Origin: CAWBQO01 sp963790965
GTDB lineage: Bacteria > Bacteroidota > Rhodothermia > Rhodothermales > DASSAV01
DNA: 64,000 nucleotides
NCBI GenBank assembly: GCA_963790965.1
Contig: CAWBQO010000006.1
Location: 992,001 to 1,056,000, forward strand
Direction of reading: 5' to 3'
The position numbers and the translations under genes are program-made. Of the stretch, positions 51,950 through 61,083 are shown one piece after another; position 1 is the first letter of the stretch; every line of letters begins with the position of its first letter. The notes beneath the pieces were generated by a model, which did no database searches, was not told the origin of the DNA, and worked only from the letters and a program-made list of their open reading frames with translations.

Positions 51950-52022
51950 AGCGGGAAACGGGACTCGAACCCGCGACCCTCAGCTTGGGAAGCTGATGCT
52001 CTACCAACTGAGCTATTCCCGC
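51950..52022 (-). tRNA. tRNA-Gly (anticodon CCC)
   Basis: Acceptor GCGGGAA/TTCCCGC with discriminator U; D-arm TAGCTCAGTTGGTAGAGC; anticodon arm TCAGC-TTCCCAA-GCTGA; T-arm CGCGGGTTCGAGTCCCGT. It is separated from tRNA-Val by 46 bases and probably shares its transcript. Confidence 0.95.
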
Positions 52023-52072
52023 TTCTGGACCCGTATGGTACATCCAAACGGACCTCATTGTCAAGCTCCGAC

Positions 52073-52101
52073 TTGCATTATCTGCCTAATTTTGTATCTT
52101 G
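52073..52101 (+). promoter_or_regulatory. Probable Bacteroidota-type promoter of rpmH-rnpA-yidC
   Basis: TTG (52073-52075) and TATCTTG (52095-52101), separated by 19 bases, resemble the -33 TTG / -7 TAnnTTTG consensus. A second -7-like box TAATTTTG (52087-52094) overlaps. The rpmH ATG is 116 bases further. Confidence 0.5.
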
Positions 52102-52216
52102 ATCCTCCTTTTTCCTTTCTGCAGGCCAGAACGTGCGAGCGAGAGAGAACCAGGCTTTCGCACGGGGCGTATGACCGAGTCTGCAATAAAATTGTCACAG
52201 GAATATACAGGCAGTT

Positions 52217-52372
52217 ATGAAGCGTACGTATCAACCCAGCCGCCGCAAACGCGCTAATACCCACGGCTTTCGCTCCCGCATGGCGTCGGTGAACGGCCGC
52301 AAAGTCGTTAACTCCCGCCGTGCCAAAGGTCGCAAGCGCCTGACCGTGAGCGACTCGCGTCCCGGCAAGTAA
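52217..52372 (+). CDS. rpmH: 50S ribosomal protein L34
   Basis: The 51-residue basic protein MKRTYQPSRRKRANTHGFRS is an unmistakable L34, with the usual RMASVNGRKVVNSRRAKGRK and the C-terminal RLTVSD. L34 is a small protein of the large ribosomal subunit. It is the first gene of the conserved rpmH-rnpA-yidC-mnmE block that lies near the chromosomal origin in many bacteria. The rnpA start follows after 11 bases. Confidence 0.97.
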   Translation: MKRTYQPSRRKRANTHGFRSRMASVNGRKVVNSRRAKGRKRLTVSDSRPGK

Positions 52373-52383
52373 TTCGGCGCGCC

Positions 52384-52854
52384 GTGTCTGACGCCGACGA
52401 TCGCGCCCCCCGGCAACCGGCTGCGCCGGAACGTTCGCGCTTTCCGAAGTCGCGGCGACTTCGCAGACGAAGCCTCATACGCGCGCTCTTCGACCGCGGC
52501 AACCCCGACGTTCGTACCGTCTCGGCAGGATGTGCCCGGATCGTTTACCGGGTCGTCGCGCGGCAGGAGACCGGCACACCGGTTCAGGTCGGCTTTGCTC
52601 CCGGCCGCAGCCCACGGGGGGCCGTTGGACGCAACCGAGTGAAACGGATTATGAGAGAGGTCTACCGCGTGCAACAGCATCGGCTGGTAGACCTTTTTCT
52701 TTGTTCAGACCGTGCGCTTACGATGATGGTACTCTTTCGCGGGAAGCCCGAGGCCATAGAGCGGTCGCTGCGCGCCGATTTCGAAGAGGCGCTGAGCCGC
52801 CTCTTCTCACGCCTGGCCGCCGGTAGGCCGGAGCGTCCGGACACCTCGCGCTGA
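52384..52854 (+). CDS. rnpA: Ribonuclease P protein component
   Basis: A 156-residue basic protein beginning at GTG. The RNR signature GRNRVKRIMREVYR and the preceding VGFAPGRSPRGAVG identify RnpA, which helps the RNase P RNA bind and cleave the 5' leader of precursor tRNAs. The N-terminal extension (SDADDRAPRQPAAPERSRF) is longer than in most bacteria, where the first conserved part is FPKSRRLRRRSLIRALF. It sits in the standard position after rpmH. yidD, often next, is absent. Confidence 0.93.
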   Translation: MSDADDRAPRQPAAPERSRFPKSRRLRRRSLIRALFDRGNPDVRTVSAGCARIVYRVVARQETGTPVQVGFAPGRSPRGAVGRNRVKRIMREVYRVQQHRLVDLFLCSDRALTMMVLFRGKPEAIERSLRADFEEALSRLFSRLAAGRPERPDTSR

Positions 52855-52860
52855 TTTGTC

Positions 52861-52887
52861 GCCCGAAAAGGAACTGCCTTTCAGGGC
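52861..52887. promoter_or_regulatory. Hairpin between rnpA and yidC
   Basis: GCCC...AAAGG and CCTTT...GGGC around AACTG form a stem with one mismatch in the 102-base gap between rnpA and yidC. No T-run, so it may mark RNA processing or attenuation. Confidence 0.3.
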
Positions 52888-52956
52888 ATAGGTACGCGCT
52901 CGGTTCGGCCGCGCTACGCCTCACTGCCGTTTTCTGCCTTTAATTGGATTAAGACC

Positions 52957-54739
52957 TTGGATCGGAATGTAGTCATTGCCACCGTCCTGATCGCGCTCAT
53001 CATGTTCGGGTGGCTTTTCTGGCTTTCGCCGACACCCTCGACGGAGCCGACGATGCAGGAGGAGCCTACCGAAGAGGCTACGGCGGTTCCCGAGCCGGAA
53101 GTGGAGGCCGACCGAGCGGCACCGCCCGTGCCCTTGCAGGATTCGCTTCTCACCGCCGCGCAGCATGGCGACAGCCGTGAGATCGTCGTTGAGACGCCGC
53201 TTTATCGCGCGACACTCTCCACGCGGGGTGCCACGATCACGTCGTTCATCCTCAAGAAGTATAAGAAGTTCGACCAGGAGACGCCGGTCCAGCTCGTGGA
53301 CTCGTCGCGCGGCGGTGCCATCGCGCTGAACTTTACGACCCCTTCCAGCCACCTCGTCGACACGCGCTCCCTGTATTTCACGTCGGACGCTCCCGACGGT
53401 GTTATTCAGGTGCAGGATGAGCCGGTGTCCGTCACGTTCCGCGCGCCGATGGGGTCGGGGAGCCTGACGCAGACCTACGTCTTCCAGCCCAAGGAGTACG
53501 AGGTGGAGCTGCACGTTGGCCAGGAGAACCCATCGAGTTACCTGACGAGCGAAGGCTATGAGTTGGTCTGGAATGGCGGTGTTCCCTTCACGGAGAACGA
53601 CCCGCAGACGGAAGGCCGGGCTACCGGCGCTTTCGCCCGGAGCGGCGGTGAGATCGAGAGCATCACGCTCGACAAAGACGTTCATCAGGAGCAGCGGCTT
53701 GCGGGCACCGTCGATTGGGCGGCCGTCAAGAACAAGTACTTCACCGCCGTCATGATCCCTTCGGCCGAAGCGCGCGGCGCGTCCCTCATCGGCGATAAGG
53801 ATGGCGTGGTGGAGGATTATACGGCTCGGCTGATGATGCCCGCGGCTCCGGCCGAAGGCCACGACTTCCGCCTGTACCTCGGCCCGATGGAGTTCTACCG
53901 CATCACCGATTACGACCTCGGCCTCTACGGCATGGTCGATTACGGGTGGGACTTCTTCGAGTTCATCACGCGGCCGCTGGCGCAGTTCGTCTTCATCCCC
54001 GTCTTTACGTTCCTCAGCAAGTTCATTCCGAGCTACGGAATCGTCATCATCATCTTCGGATTTCTGGTCAAGCTGCTTGTTTACCCGCTCACGAAGTCGT
54101 CTTACACGAGTATGGCGCGGATGCGGGAGATGCAGCCGAAGATGGAGGCGATCAAGGAGAAATTCGCCGACAACCCGCAGAAGCAGCAGGAGGCGATGAT
54201 GAAGATGTACAAGGAGACGGGCGTCAATCCGCTCGGCGGCGTGCCTCCCGATGCTCCTCCAGTACCCGATCATCATTGCGCTGTGGCAGTTCTTTCCGTC
54301 CTCGCTCGAGCTGCGGCAGCAGAGTTTCCTGTGGGCACATGACCTCTCCGCGCCGGACGTGATCCTGCACCTGCCGTTTACCATCCCGCTTTACGGCAAC
54401 TTCGTGGCCGGATTTACGGTGCTTATGGGCCTCTCGATGATCGTGCAGATGCGGATGCAGATGGATCCGGCGGCATCGAACCCGCAGACGAAGATGCTCA
54501 CGTACATGATGCCCGTGATGCTCTTCGTGTTCTTCAACCGACTCGCGGCGGGTCTGAGTCTCTATTACCTCGTCTTCAACGTGCTCACGGCCGTTCAGCA
54601 GCGGTTCATTAACAAGGGACTGGAGAAGAAAAGGGAAGCTGCAGGCGAGGAAGACCCGCACGTTGGCAAGCGGCGGGACAAGAGCAGCAAGGTCGACCGC
54701 GGCCCGCAGAAGCGCCTGTCCCGGAAAGAAAAGACCTGA
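52957..54739 (+). CDS. yidC: Membrane protein insertase YidC, with an apparent +1 frameshift
   Basis: The protein starts with TTG (MDRNVVIATVLIALIMFGWLF) and has the long periplasmic beta-sandwich domain and then the conserved insertase core: FEFITRPLAQFVFIPVFTFL, NYGIV-like SYGIVIIIFGFLVKLLVYPL and the basic MQPKMEAIKEKFADNPQKQQ. After GVNPLGG the frame changes: one extra G at 54241 converts GGC-TGC-CTC-CCG-ATG into a wrong frame. In the corrected frame it continues CLPMLLQYPIIIALWQFFPS through the last membrane helices to a Lys-rich tail ending at 54739. Total about 593 residues. YidC is normally essential, so a sequencing error is likeliest. Confidence 0.93.
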
Positions 54740-54768
54740 CCCGAGCAAAAGAAGCAACGCCTCCGGCC

Positions 54769-56127
54769 ATGCAAGACACCATCGCCGCCATCTCCACGGC
54801 ACCGGGCCGGGCGGCGCTCGCAGTCGTGCGGCTCTCCGGTCCGGACGCGCTGCGCGTGGCGGCATCTGCGTTCGTAGGTGCCGATCTCGCGCGGGTAGAG
54901 GCCCGTACGGCTCACTTCGGACGCGCGCTTAGTGGGAACGGAAGCGAGATCGACCAAGTCGTGGCGACTGTTTTCCACGCGCCGCAGAGCTTCACGGGGG
55001 AGGATCTCGTAGAGATGAGTTGCCATGGCGGTGAGGTGGCACCGCGCCTGATCCTGCAGAGCCTGCTTGCTCGTGGCGCAAGGCCTGCGCTTCCCGGAGA
55101 GTTCACGCAGCGCGCGTTCCTGAACGGCAAACTGGATCTGGCGCAAGCCGAGGCCGTGGCCGACCTTATCCACGCTTCCTCCTCGCTTGCCCACCGGGTG
55201 TCCCTCTCACAGCTTGAAGGCCGCTACTCCGAGTGGCTGACATCGCTCCGCGAAGAGCTGCTGGAGATGACGGCGCTGGTGGAACTCGAACTCGATTTCT
55301 CGGAGGAGGACGTGGATTTCGCCGACCGGCGGAGGCTTGAAGCGCTGCTCGCAAGGAGCGCGTCGCTTCTGGAACGGCTTCTGGGATCCTACGGCACCGG
55401 CCGCCTGATCCGCGAAGGCGTACGCGTCGTCATCGGCGGGCGTCCGAATGCGGGCAAGTCGACGCTCCTGAACGCGCTGCTCGGCCGCGAGCGGGCCATC
55501 GTAAGCGAAGTGCCCGGAACGACACGCGACACCGTCGAGGCCGACACCGAGATTGACGGGTTCTTGTTTCGCTTTACCGACACGGCCGGACTGCGGGACA
55601 CAGAGGACCTGGTGGAGCTTGAAGGGGTGCGCCGCGCCGAGCACGCCATCGAGGGTGCCGACGTGCTGCTCTACGTGTTCGACTTGAGTCAGGGGCTGGA
55701 TGAAGGCGAGCGGTCGTTTCTGCGCCGGTCTGCGGCTTCGCCGGTGCCCGTGGTGCTGATCGGAAACAAAGCGGATCTGGTACCCGCCGCGCCCCCTGGC
55801 GACTGGCTCGCGCTCACGGCGTCGCGGGCGCGGGAGGACGAGACACTACTGGCTCCCGTGCGTGCCCGGCTGATCGAGGCGGCCGGAGCGGATGCAGGCG
55901 TGGCGGATCGATCGCCGGTGGTCGTCAACGAGCGGCATCGGCGGCACCTTGCCTCGGCGCTCGAAGCCGTGCGCCGCGCGGCCACGGCGCTTGGCGATGG
56001 ACTCTCCGGCGACCTTCTCGCCGTCGATCTCCACCTTGCGCTTCGCGAGCTTGGCAGCATCACGGGTGAAATCACCAATGAAGACGTGCTCGACGGCATC
56101 TTCTCACGGTTCTGCATCGGCAAGTAA
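54769..56127 (+). CDS. mnmE: tRNA uridine-5-carboxymethylaminomethyl modification GTPase MnmE
   Basis: A 452-residue protein with the N-terminal tetrahydrofolate-binding domain (DTIAAISTAPGRAALAVVRL, FTGEDLVEMSCHGG, ALPGEFTQRAFLNGKLDLAQ), a helical domain containing an inserted G domain (G1 GRPNAGKS with K230, GTTRDTVE, DTAGLRDTEDLVE, NKAD) and the C-terminal FCIGK with the conserved Cys. With MnmG it modifies the wobble uridine of certain tRNAs. It starts 29 bases after yidC in the standard order. Confidence 0.96.
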   Translation: MQDTIAAISTAPGRAALAVVRLSGPDALRVAASAFVGADLARVEARTAHFGRALSGNGSEIDQVVATVFHAPQSFTGEDLVEMSCHGGEVAPRLILQSLLARGARPALPGEFTQRAFLNGKLDLAQAEAVADLIHASSSLAHRVSLSQLEGRYSEWLTSLREELLEMTALVELELDFSEEDVDFADRRRLEALLARSASLLERLLGSYGTGRLIREGVRVVIGGRPNAGKSTLLNALLGRERAIVSEVPGTTRDTVEADTEIDGFLFRFTDTAGLRDTEDLVELEGVRRAEHAIEGADVLLYVFDLSQGLDEGERSFLRRSAASPVPVVLIGNKADLVPAAPPGDWLALTASRAREDETLLAPVRARLIEAAGADAGVADRSPVVVNERHRRHLASALEAVRRAATALGDGLSGDLLAVDLHLALRELGSITGEITNEDVLDGIFSRFCIGK

Positions 56128-56352
56128 AGGTGTGATGGGAGAGGAGAGGGCGTTTGGCTCCGGTCCTGATTTCGCCAGAGTGCGCTTCATGCTGCGCACG
56201 GTGCCGCTCGTCCCTTCGCCCTCAACCCGGCGGGGCGTGATGCGTCCAATGCTGTGACTGCGGGCTGAGTGCGACACGCCGCTGTCAAACGTGCCTCACC
56301 TTGTTATAATTCCTTTCGCTGCCTCGGCGGCGGAGCTACATTTAGCAGATAT

Positions 56353-57513
56353 ATGAAGCGGTTCAGAACGATTGTCTTCTGGTCTCATCTTGTCGTTGGC
56401 GTTATTGCGGGCCTCGTGTTGCTTACCATGTCTGTCACCGGTGTGCTGCTGACGTATGAGCGGCAGATCATGGAGTGGTCGGATACGCGCGGGCTCGATG
56501 GCAGCAGTCCTGCGCCCGGCGAATCGCCCCTCCCGATCACTGATATTCTGGAGCACGTCGCGGCCGAGCGGGGGCAAAGCGCCACTTCGCTGACGTGGTA
56601 CGACGCGCCCGGCTTGCCTGTGACCGCATCATTCGGCCGTTCGGGGTCGGTTTACGTCAATGCCTACACAGGTGAGGTCATCGGATCTGGTTCTTCCGCG
56701 GCGCACCGGTTCTTCGACTCGGTGACGCACCTGCATCGCTGGCTCGGGCTAAAGGACGCCGGTCGCGCTGTAGGTCGGGCGGTTACCGGAGCGGCGAACC
56801 TCGGTTTTCTGCTGCTCGTCGTCAGCGGCTTCTATCTTTGGTGGCCGCGGCGCTGGACGAAGCCGGCGCTCCGGCAAGTGACCTTTTTCCGCCGCCGACT
56901 CTCGCCGAAAGCGCGGGACTTTAACTGGCATAATGTAATTGGCCTATGGTGCGCCGTACCGCTGTTGATCATTGTCCTTTCCGGCGTGGTGATTTCATAT
57001 CCATGGGCGAGCAGCCTCGTGTATACGCTTGTCGGTGAAGAGGCTCCGGCTCGAAGAGGTCAGGGCGGATCGGAACAGGCGGCGGGCCAATCGCCGGGGA
57101 CGACGACGGAGCCGGCGGACCTTTCCAGGGCGGACGCCCTCTTGTACCAGGCCCAAGCGAGAGTCTCCGACTGGCGCACGATCACGTTGCAAGTGCCTTC
57201 AGGTGCAAACGATCCTTTCAAGTTCTCGATTGATCAAGGTTCGGGCGGGCAACCGCAGAAACGCTCGCAGGTCAGCTACGACGCAGCAACCGGCGACGAA
57301 ATTCAGTTCGTGACCTTTAGCGAAGGCACTTCAGGCGCGAAAGCCCGGTCCATACTGCGTTTCGCGCACACGGGAGAAGTGCTTGGGATGTTCGGTCAGA
57401 CGGTGGCGGGACTTGCGAGTCTTGGCGCGGCGCTGCTCGTCTGGACCGGGTTGTCTTTGTCGCTCCGCAGGCTCTCCGCGTTCCGGAAGAGGAAGAGGAG
57501 AGTGGCAGCTTAG
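56353..57513 (+). CDS. PepSY-associated membrane protein (PepSY_TM)
   Basis: A 386-residue membrane protein with four main helices: HLVVGVIAGLVLLTMSVTGV after the start, HRWLGL...NLGFLLLVVSGFYLWWP, HNVIGLWCAVPLLIIVLSGV, and a C-terminal LASLGAALLVWTGLSLSLRR. His pairs in the helices (HLHRWLGL, WHNVIGLW) could bind haem, as proposed for iron-reducing members often found beside TonB receptors. The ATG at 56353 gives the expected positively charged N-terminus. It is isolated here with no iron transporter adjacent. Confidence 0.87.
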   Translation: MKRFRTIVFWSHLVVGVIAGLVLLTMSVTGVLLTYERQIMEWSDTRGLDGSSPAPGESPLPITDILEHVAAERGQSATSLTWYDAPGLPVTASFGRSGSVYVNAYTGEVIGSGSSAAHRFFDSVTHLHRWLGLKDAGRAVGRAVTGAANLGFLLLVVSGFYLWWPRRWTKPALRQVTFFRRRLSPKARDFNWHNVIGLWCAVPLLIIVLSGVVISYPWASSLVYTLVGEEAPARRGQGGSEQAAGQSPGTTTEPADLSRADALLYQAQARVSDWRTITLQVPSGANDPFKFSIDQGSGGQPQKRSQVSYDAATGDEIQFVTFSEGTSGAKARSILRFAHTGEVLGMFGQTVAGLASLGAALLVWTGLSLSLRRLSAFRKRKRRVAA

Positions 57514-58046
57514 ACCGAAGACCCTATCCAATATCATCTGCTCCGCCGGTTCTACCCGCGCCTTGTTCAGGATCGTGTTTGCGGATTAAGTGTCGTTCTT
57601 CTCCGGCTGCCGAAGAAGGTGTACCCGACTCGGTTATTTAGGCGCTGGTAAACAGAACAGGCACCGCTTCTGCCGGAGAGCCTGTGCGACAAGGTCCGAC
57701 GCGACGGTATTGTCGCCTTCTTCAAGAGTCGTGCTGCGCAGCGGCTTTGGTGGTTATGGTGGACCTGGATCGCGTGATTGTACCGGGCGTCTGAGTTGCC
57801 GCCGGTGGGCCGGGCCTGCTGCGGCCTCGATGCTGCCTTGCCACCGCATATAGTGGCAAGCGGGCTGCGCCCGGCCCTGCGAGGAGCTGTTTCATCGCAC
57901 ACTTCGTGTGCTCCTGGGCACATGGCGTAATAATAGGGCACCAGGAGCAGGGGAGAAGATCAAATGACCCGCTCGGCGGTAAATGGCATCTTTGCTCCGC
58001 CCGCTTGCTTGCGGCGGGCCTGATCTATTGTTTGTTTACAGGCTCC
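57514..58046 (+). ncRNA. Hairpin-rich leader/intergenic region, possible structured RNA
   Basis: No supported gene in 533 bases. Perfect stems occur at 57657-57685 (ACAGGC/GCCTGT), 57701-57716 (GCGAC/GTCGC), 57825-57884 (CCTCG/CGAGG enclosing CTTGCCAC/GTGGCAAG and CGGGC/GCCCG, a three-way junction), 57897-57911 (GCACA/TGTGC) and 57910-57947 (GCTCCTGG/CCAGGAGC). This may be a riboswitch-like leader of the MFS gene or an independent RNA. It matches no riboswitch class I know. In G+C-rich DNA chance pairing is common, so confidence is limited. Confidence 0.35.
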
Positions 58047-59357
58047 ATGGCTTTTGAATATATCGACCGCCGCATCGTCACCCTCGGCATTGCGAGGATG
58101 GCGGATGCGGTGGCGAACTCGTTTCTGATTGTTGTTCTTCCTCTTTACATCGCCTCCGGAGTCGTTGAAGGCAGGACCTTCGGCCTTTCTGAGGCGGCCA
58201 TCACGGGGATCACGCTCGGCGCGTTCGGCCTCGTAGGTGCCGTCGTTCAGCCCATTGCCGGACGCATTTCAGACCGCGCCGGCAAACGCACCGCTTTCAT
58301 CCTCGGCGGACTGCTTGTACTGGGCCTCGTCACGGTGGCGTATGCCTATACGACGTCCTACCTCTCGATCATCGCTGTGCGCCTGTTGCAAGCCGGTGCC
58401 GTAGCGTTCACCATCGTTGGCAGCGTCGCGCTTGTGAGCGAACTGAGTCCCCGCGAACGACGTGGAGCCAACATGGGGATTTACAACTCTTTTCGGCTCT
58501 TCGGCTTCGGATCCGGGCCGCTGATCGCGGGCGTGATCGTCACGCATGGCCCCTACAGCACGCCCCTCGGCATTCTCAGCCGGTTCGACGCGGCCTTCTA
58601 CGGCGCAGCGCTGGCGGCCTTTATCAGCGCGGGCCTTGTCGCCTGGCTCGTGAGCGACCCGCCGGATATTCAGCCTACGCGCGAAAGGATGTCGCTGCGC
58701 GTCTTCAGCGATGAGCCAAAGCGGTGGCTCGACCCGATCTTTACCCTTGGCCTCTCCTCGCTCTTCATGGCCGCGTGCATCTCCATGCTCTCTCCGATAG
58801 AACCGATCGTCAATGAACGGCTCGGGCAGGGACCGATTTTGTTTGCGGTTGAGTTCGCCGCGTACATCGGCACACAGGTCGCCTTTCAGCCGTACCTCGG
58901 GCGACTCACCGACCAGTTCGGCCGGCGCAAGTTCATCGTGTGGGGCCTTATAGGCCTCATACCCGCAACCAGTCTGCAGGGGCTTGTCGTCGCGCCCTGG
59001 CAGCTCATAATGGTGCGTTTACTGCAGGGCGGCGTGGCCGCGATGGTATTTGCTCCCGCCCTTGCGCTCGCCGGCGATCTGGCGCGGAAGGGCCAGTCAG
59101 GCGCACAGCTTGCCGTTCTCACCGTTTCTTTCGGACTCGGGATTTCACTCGGGCAGTTTATCTCCGGCTTTCTCGTCCGGTTCGGCTTCGTAGTGCCGTT
59201 CCTCGCCGGAGGCGCGCTCGCGGCTGTCGGCCTCGTGCTGGTGCTGACGCAGGTGGAGGAGGATGTGCCGCCTGAAGTGATGGCGCGGCGTGAGGAGGAG
59301 CGGGTGCGGGAGGAGCAGGAACAGGCATGGGCGTACAACGAAGCTTTCGACGCATAG
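58047..59357 (+). CDS. Major facilitator superfamily transporter
   Basis: A 436-residue protein with 12 hydrophobic segments. The loop motif GRISDRAGKRTAFILGG between helices 2 and 3 and LGRLTDQFGRRKFIVWG in the second half are the duplicated MFS motif A (GxLaDrxGrkxxl). VALVSELSPRERRGANMGIYNS is the helix 4-5 motif of drug-H+ antiporters. The substrate is unknown; the resemblance is to tetracycline/multidrug exporters. The ATG at 58047 gives a normal N-terminus; the upstream frame is open but has no MFS features. The C-terminal tail is very acidic and Glu-rich (REEERVREEQEQAW). Confidence 0.9.
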   Translation: MAFEYIDRRIVTLGIARMADAVANSFLIVVLPLYIASGVVEGRTFGLSEAAITGITLGAFGLVGAVVQPIAGRISDRAGKRTAFILGGLLVLGLVTVAYAYTTSYLSIIAVRLLQAGAVAFTIVGSVALVSELSPRERRGANMGIYNSFRLFGFGSGPLIAGVIVTHGPYSTPLGILSRFDAAFYGAALAAFISAGLVAWLVSDPPDIQPTRERMSLRVFSDEPKRWLDPIFTLGLSSLFMAACISMLSPIEPIVNERLGQGPILFAVEFAAYIGTQVAFQPYLGRLTDQFGRRKFIVWGLIGLIPATSLQGLVVAPWQLIMVRLLQGGVAAMVFAPALALAGDLARKGQSGAQLAVLTVSFGLGISLGQFISGFLVRFGFVVPFLAGGALAAVGLVLVLTQVEEDVPPEVMARREEERVREEQEQAWAYNEAFDA

Positions 59358-59474
59358 CGGCCCCAAGCTGCTTCGGCGGCTACTTGCCGTCTGGATTGAC
59401 ACGTCGGGAGATTATCGGCTCCAGGCCTGGGGCGAGCGCCATATCTTTCGGGTGAACAAGTAACGCGCTCCAAG

Positions 59475-60209
59475 ATGAACCTGCGCATCAATCCCCGTCG
59501 GACGCTCTACTTCTTCCTCTTGTCCACAGCCGCGCTGGTGGCGCTTGAACTCGGCTCCCTGTTCAACTGGCACGTCATCGGCTTCCGCAATGAATGGACG
59601 CTGTTGCCGGTAAAGTTCTTTGATCTGAGCACGGACACAAGCGTTCCCACCTGGTTTTCCTCGTTAATGCTGCTCCTCTGCTCGCTGAGCCTCGCCGTTG
59701 TTTGGAAGATGGTTAGAGAACGAAGATTGCCGTACCGGGCGCACTGGCTGGGTCTCCCGGCCATCTTTCTGCTGATGTCCGTTGATGAGGTGGCGATGAT
59801 CCACGAAAACGTGCTCGGCCTCGCAGCCCGCCTTTCGCTGGGCGAAACGACCGGATGGCTGCATTACGGCTGGGTTGCGTTCGGCGCGCTCTTCGTGCTG
59901 CTCTTCGGGCTGGCCTACTTGCGGTTTCTCCTTCATCTACCCGCCCGCACCCGGCTGCTGTTCATGGTTTCGGGCATCGTCTTCGTTGCGGGTGCCCTTG
60001 GCGTGGAAGCATTCAATGGGCTATTCAGCGAGACGCATGGCACCTGGAACTTGGGATACGCCGTCGGTACGGCCGTTGAAGAAGGGTGCGAGATGCTCGG
60101 AACCACGCTGTTTCTCTTCGCCATTCTGCGGCACATCGACAGGAACTTCGGGGGAATCATTCTCAAGATCGGCAATCAGGGGAGCTTGGCAAGAGGAGTG
60201 AAGTCATGA
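59475..60209 (+). CDS. Six-helix membrane protein of unknown function
   Basis: A 244-residue integral membrane protein with six hydrophobic segments. Acidic and His residues inside or next to helices are distinctive: LLMSVDEVAMIHENVLG, GVEAFNGLFSETHG and AVEEGCEMLGTTLFLFAI. This pattern suggests a buried metal or proton site. Similar proteins are sometimes labelled multidrug transporter without evidence. It starts 118 bases after the MFS gene. Function not assigned. Confidence 0.65.
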   Translation: MNLRINPRRTLYFFLLSTAALVALELGSLFNWHVIGFRNEWTLLPVKFFDLSTDTSVPTWFSSLMLLLCSLSLAVVWKMVRERRLPYRAHWLGLPAIFLLMSVDEVAMIHENVLGLAARLSLGETTGWLHYGWVAFGALFVLLFGLAYLRFLLHLPARTRLLFMVSGIVFVAGALGVEAFNGLFSETHGTWNLGYAVGTAVEEGCEMLGTTLFLFAILRHIDRNFGGIILKIGNQGSLARGVKS

Positions 60210-60428
60210 GGAGCCGTTCTTCTCTGCCGGACCCAACGGAGGCTTTGTCGCCATCGTAATCGGGGGTGCCGAAGGGCGTCTGGACTGAATATCGCCGCCC
60301 GGTGCCGTGGCCGCGCGCGTCGTTAGGCTGTTGCCTCTCTTCGAGAATTTTCCCTGGCGCTGAGATTGACAAGAGCAACCACGTGAACGCGGATTTTTTG
60401 CACTCATGGTTCACATAAGAGGATCAGC

Positions 60429-60746
60429 ATGAGCAAGCAAGGTGGGATGCATTCCGGAGCAGACAATGGCGGCGAGTTTCTGGTCTACAGAGCAGAAGAC
60501 GGACAGATCAAACTCGAGGTGCGCCTCCAGCGGGAGACGGTGTGGCTGACGCAGCAGCAAATGGCCGATCTATTTCAGACCACCAAACAGAACATCAGCC
60601 TTCACCTGCAGAACATCTATGCCGAGGGTGAACTCGATTCCGGAGCAACTGTCAAGAGATACTTGACGTTTCGACGGGAGGGCAGTCGCGAGGTTCATCG
60701 GGAGCCGGAGTCCTACAATCTGGATGCCGTCCCGTCAGTAAGATAC
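60429..60746 (+). pseudogene. RhuM-family protein, N-terminal fragment
   Basis: About 106 residues match the start of RhuM/Fic-associated DNA-binding proteins: GEFLVYRAEDGQIKLEVRLQ, then RETVWLTQQQMADLFQTTK with a helix-turn-helix and NIYAEGELDSGATVKRYL, up to EPESYNLDAVPSVRYR. Complete relatives have about 330 residues and continue with SVGYRVNS and a C-terminal domain, here absent. The frame runs straight into repeat DNA (26-bp element at 60771), so the gene was cut at or near the repeat. About 40 residues after the break are repeat translation. Confidence 0.82.
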
Positions 60747-60901
60747 AGGCCTCAGCTTTTGGGAAGAGTAGATCCTTCGCTGCGCTCAGGATGACAGCCT
60801 GGGGCGGGGAGGATTGCTGGTGTCGCCTCGTGAATGTGGTCGACATTGTTGTTCTTGTCCGGGGCGACGGGCGGGCAGCGGGTGCGTTGTTGCCTGTTGA
60901 A

Positions 60902-60976
60902 GAGGTCCCTCCGCGCGGCGGCGGATGATGTGGTCTCACGTTGAGGGCCGGTAGCGCCGCCTTGGTCGGGATGACA
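60902..60976 (+). repeat. 75-bp dispersed element, copy 6
   Basis: Begins GAGGTCCCTCCGCGCGGCGG and ends CTTGGTCGGGATGACA; 75 bp long with a few changes in the centre. Confidence 0.88.
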
Positions 60977-61083
60977 CTCTGGGAGACCGGAGAAGGCGCG
61001 GACACGTGGAGCACCGTGAAGGCAGAACGGCCCTCCCGAGTCGTGCGGGCGCAATGAAGCGACTCGGGCTGCGAAAGAAAACA

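Noticed and set aside
51400..52216. oriC upstream of rpmH
   Set aside because: rpmH-rnpA-yidC-mnmE often lies near the origin, but no dnaA gene or cluster of DnaA boxes was seen in this interval.
57514..58046. RNase P RNA, tmRNA or SRP RNA
   Set aside because: The conserved core sequences of these RNAs could not be found on either strand of the hairpin-rich region.
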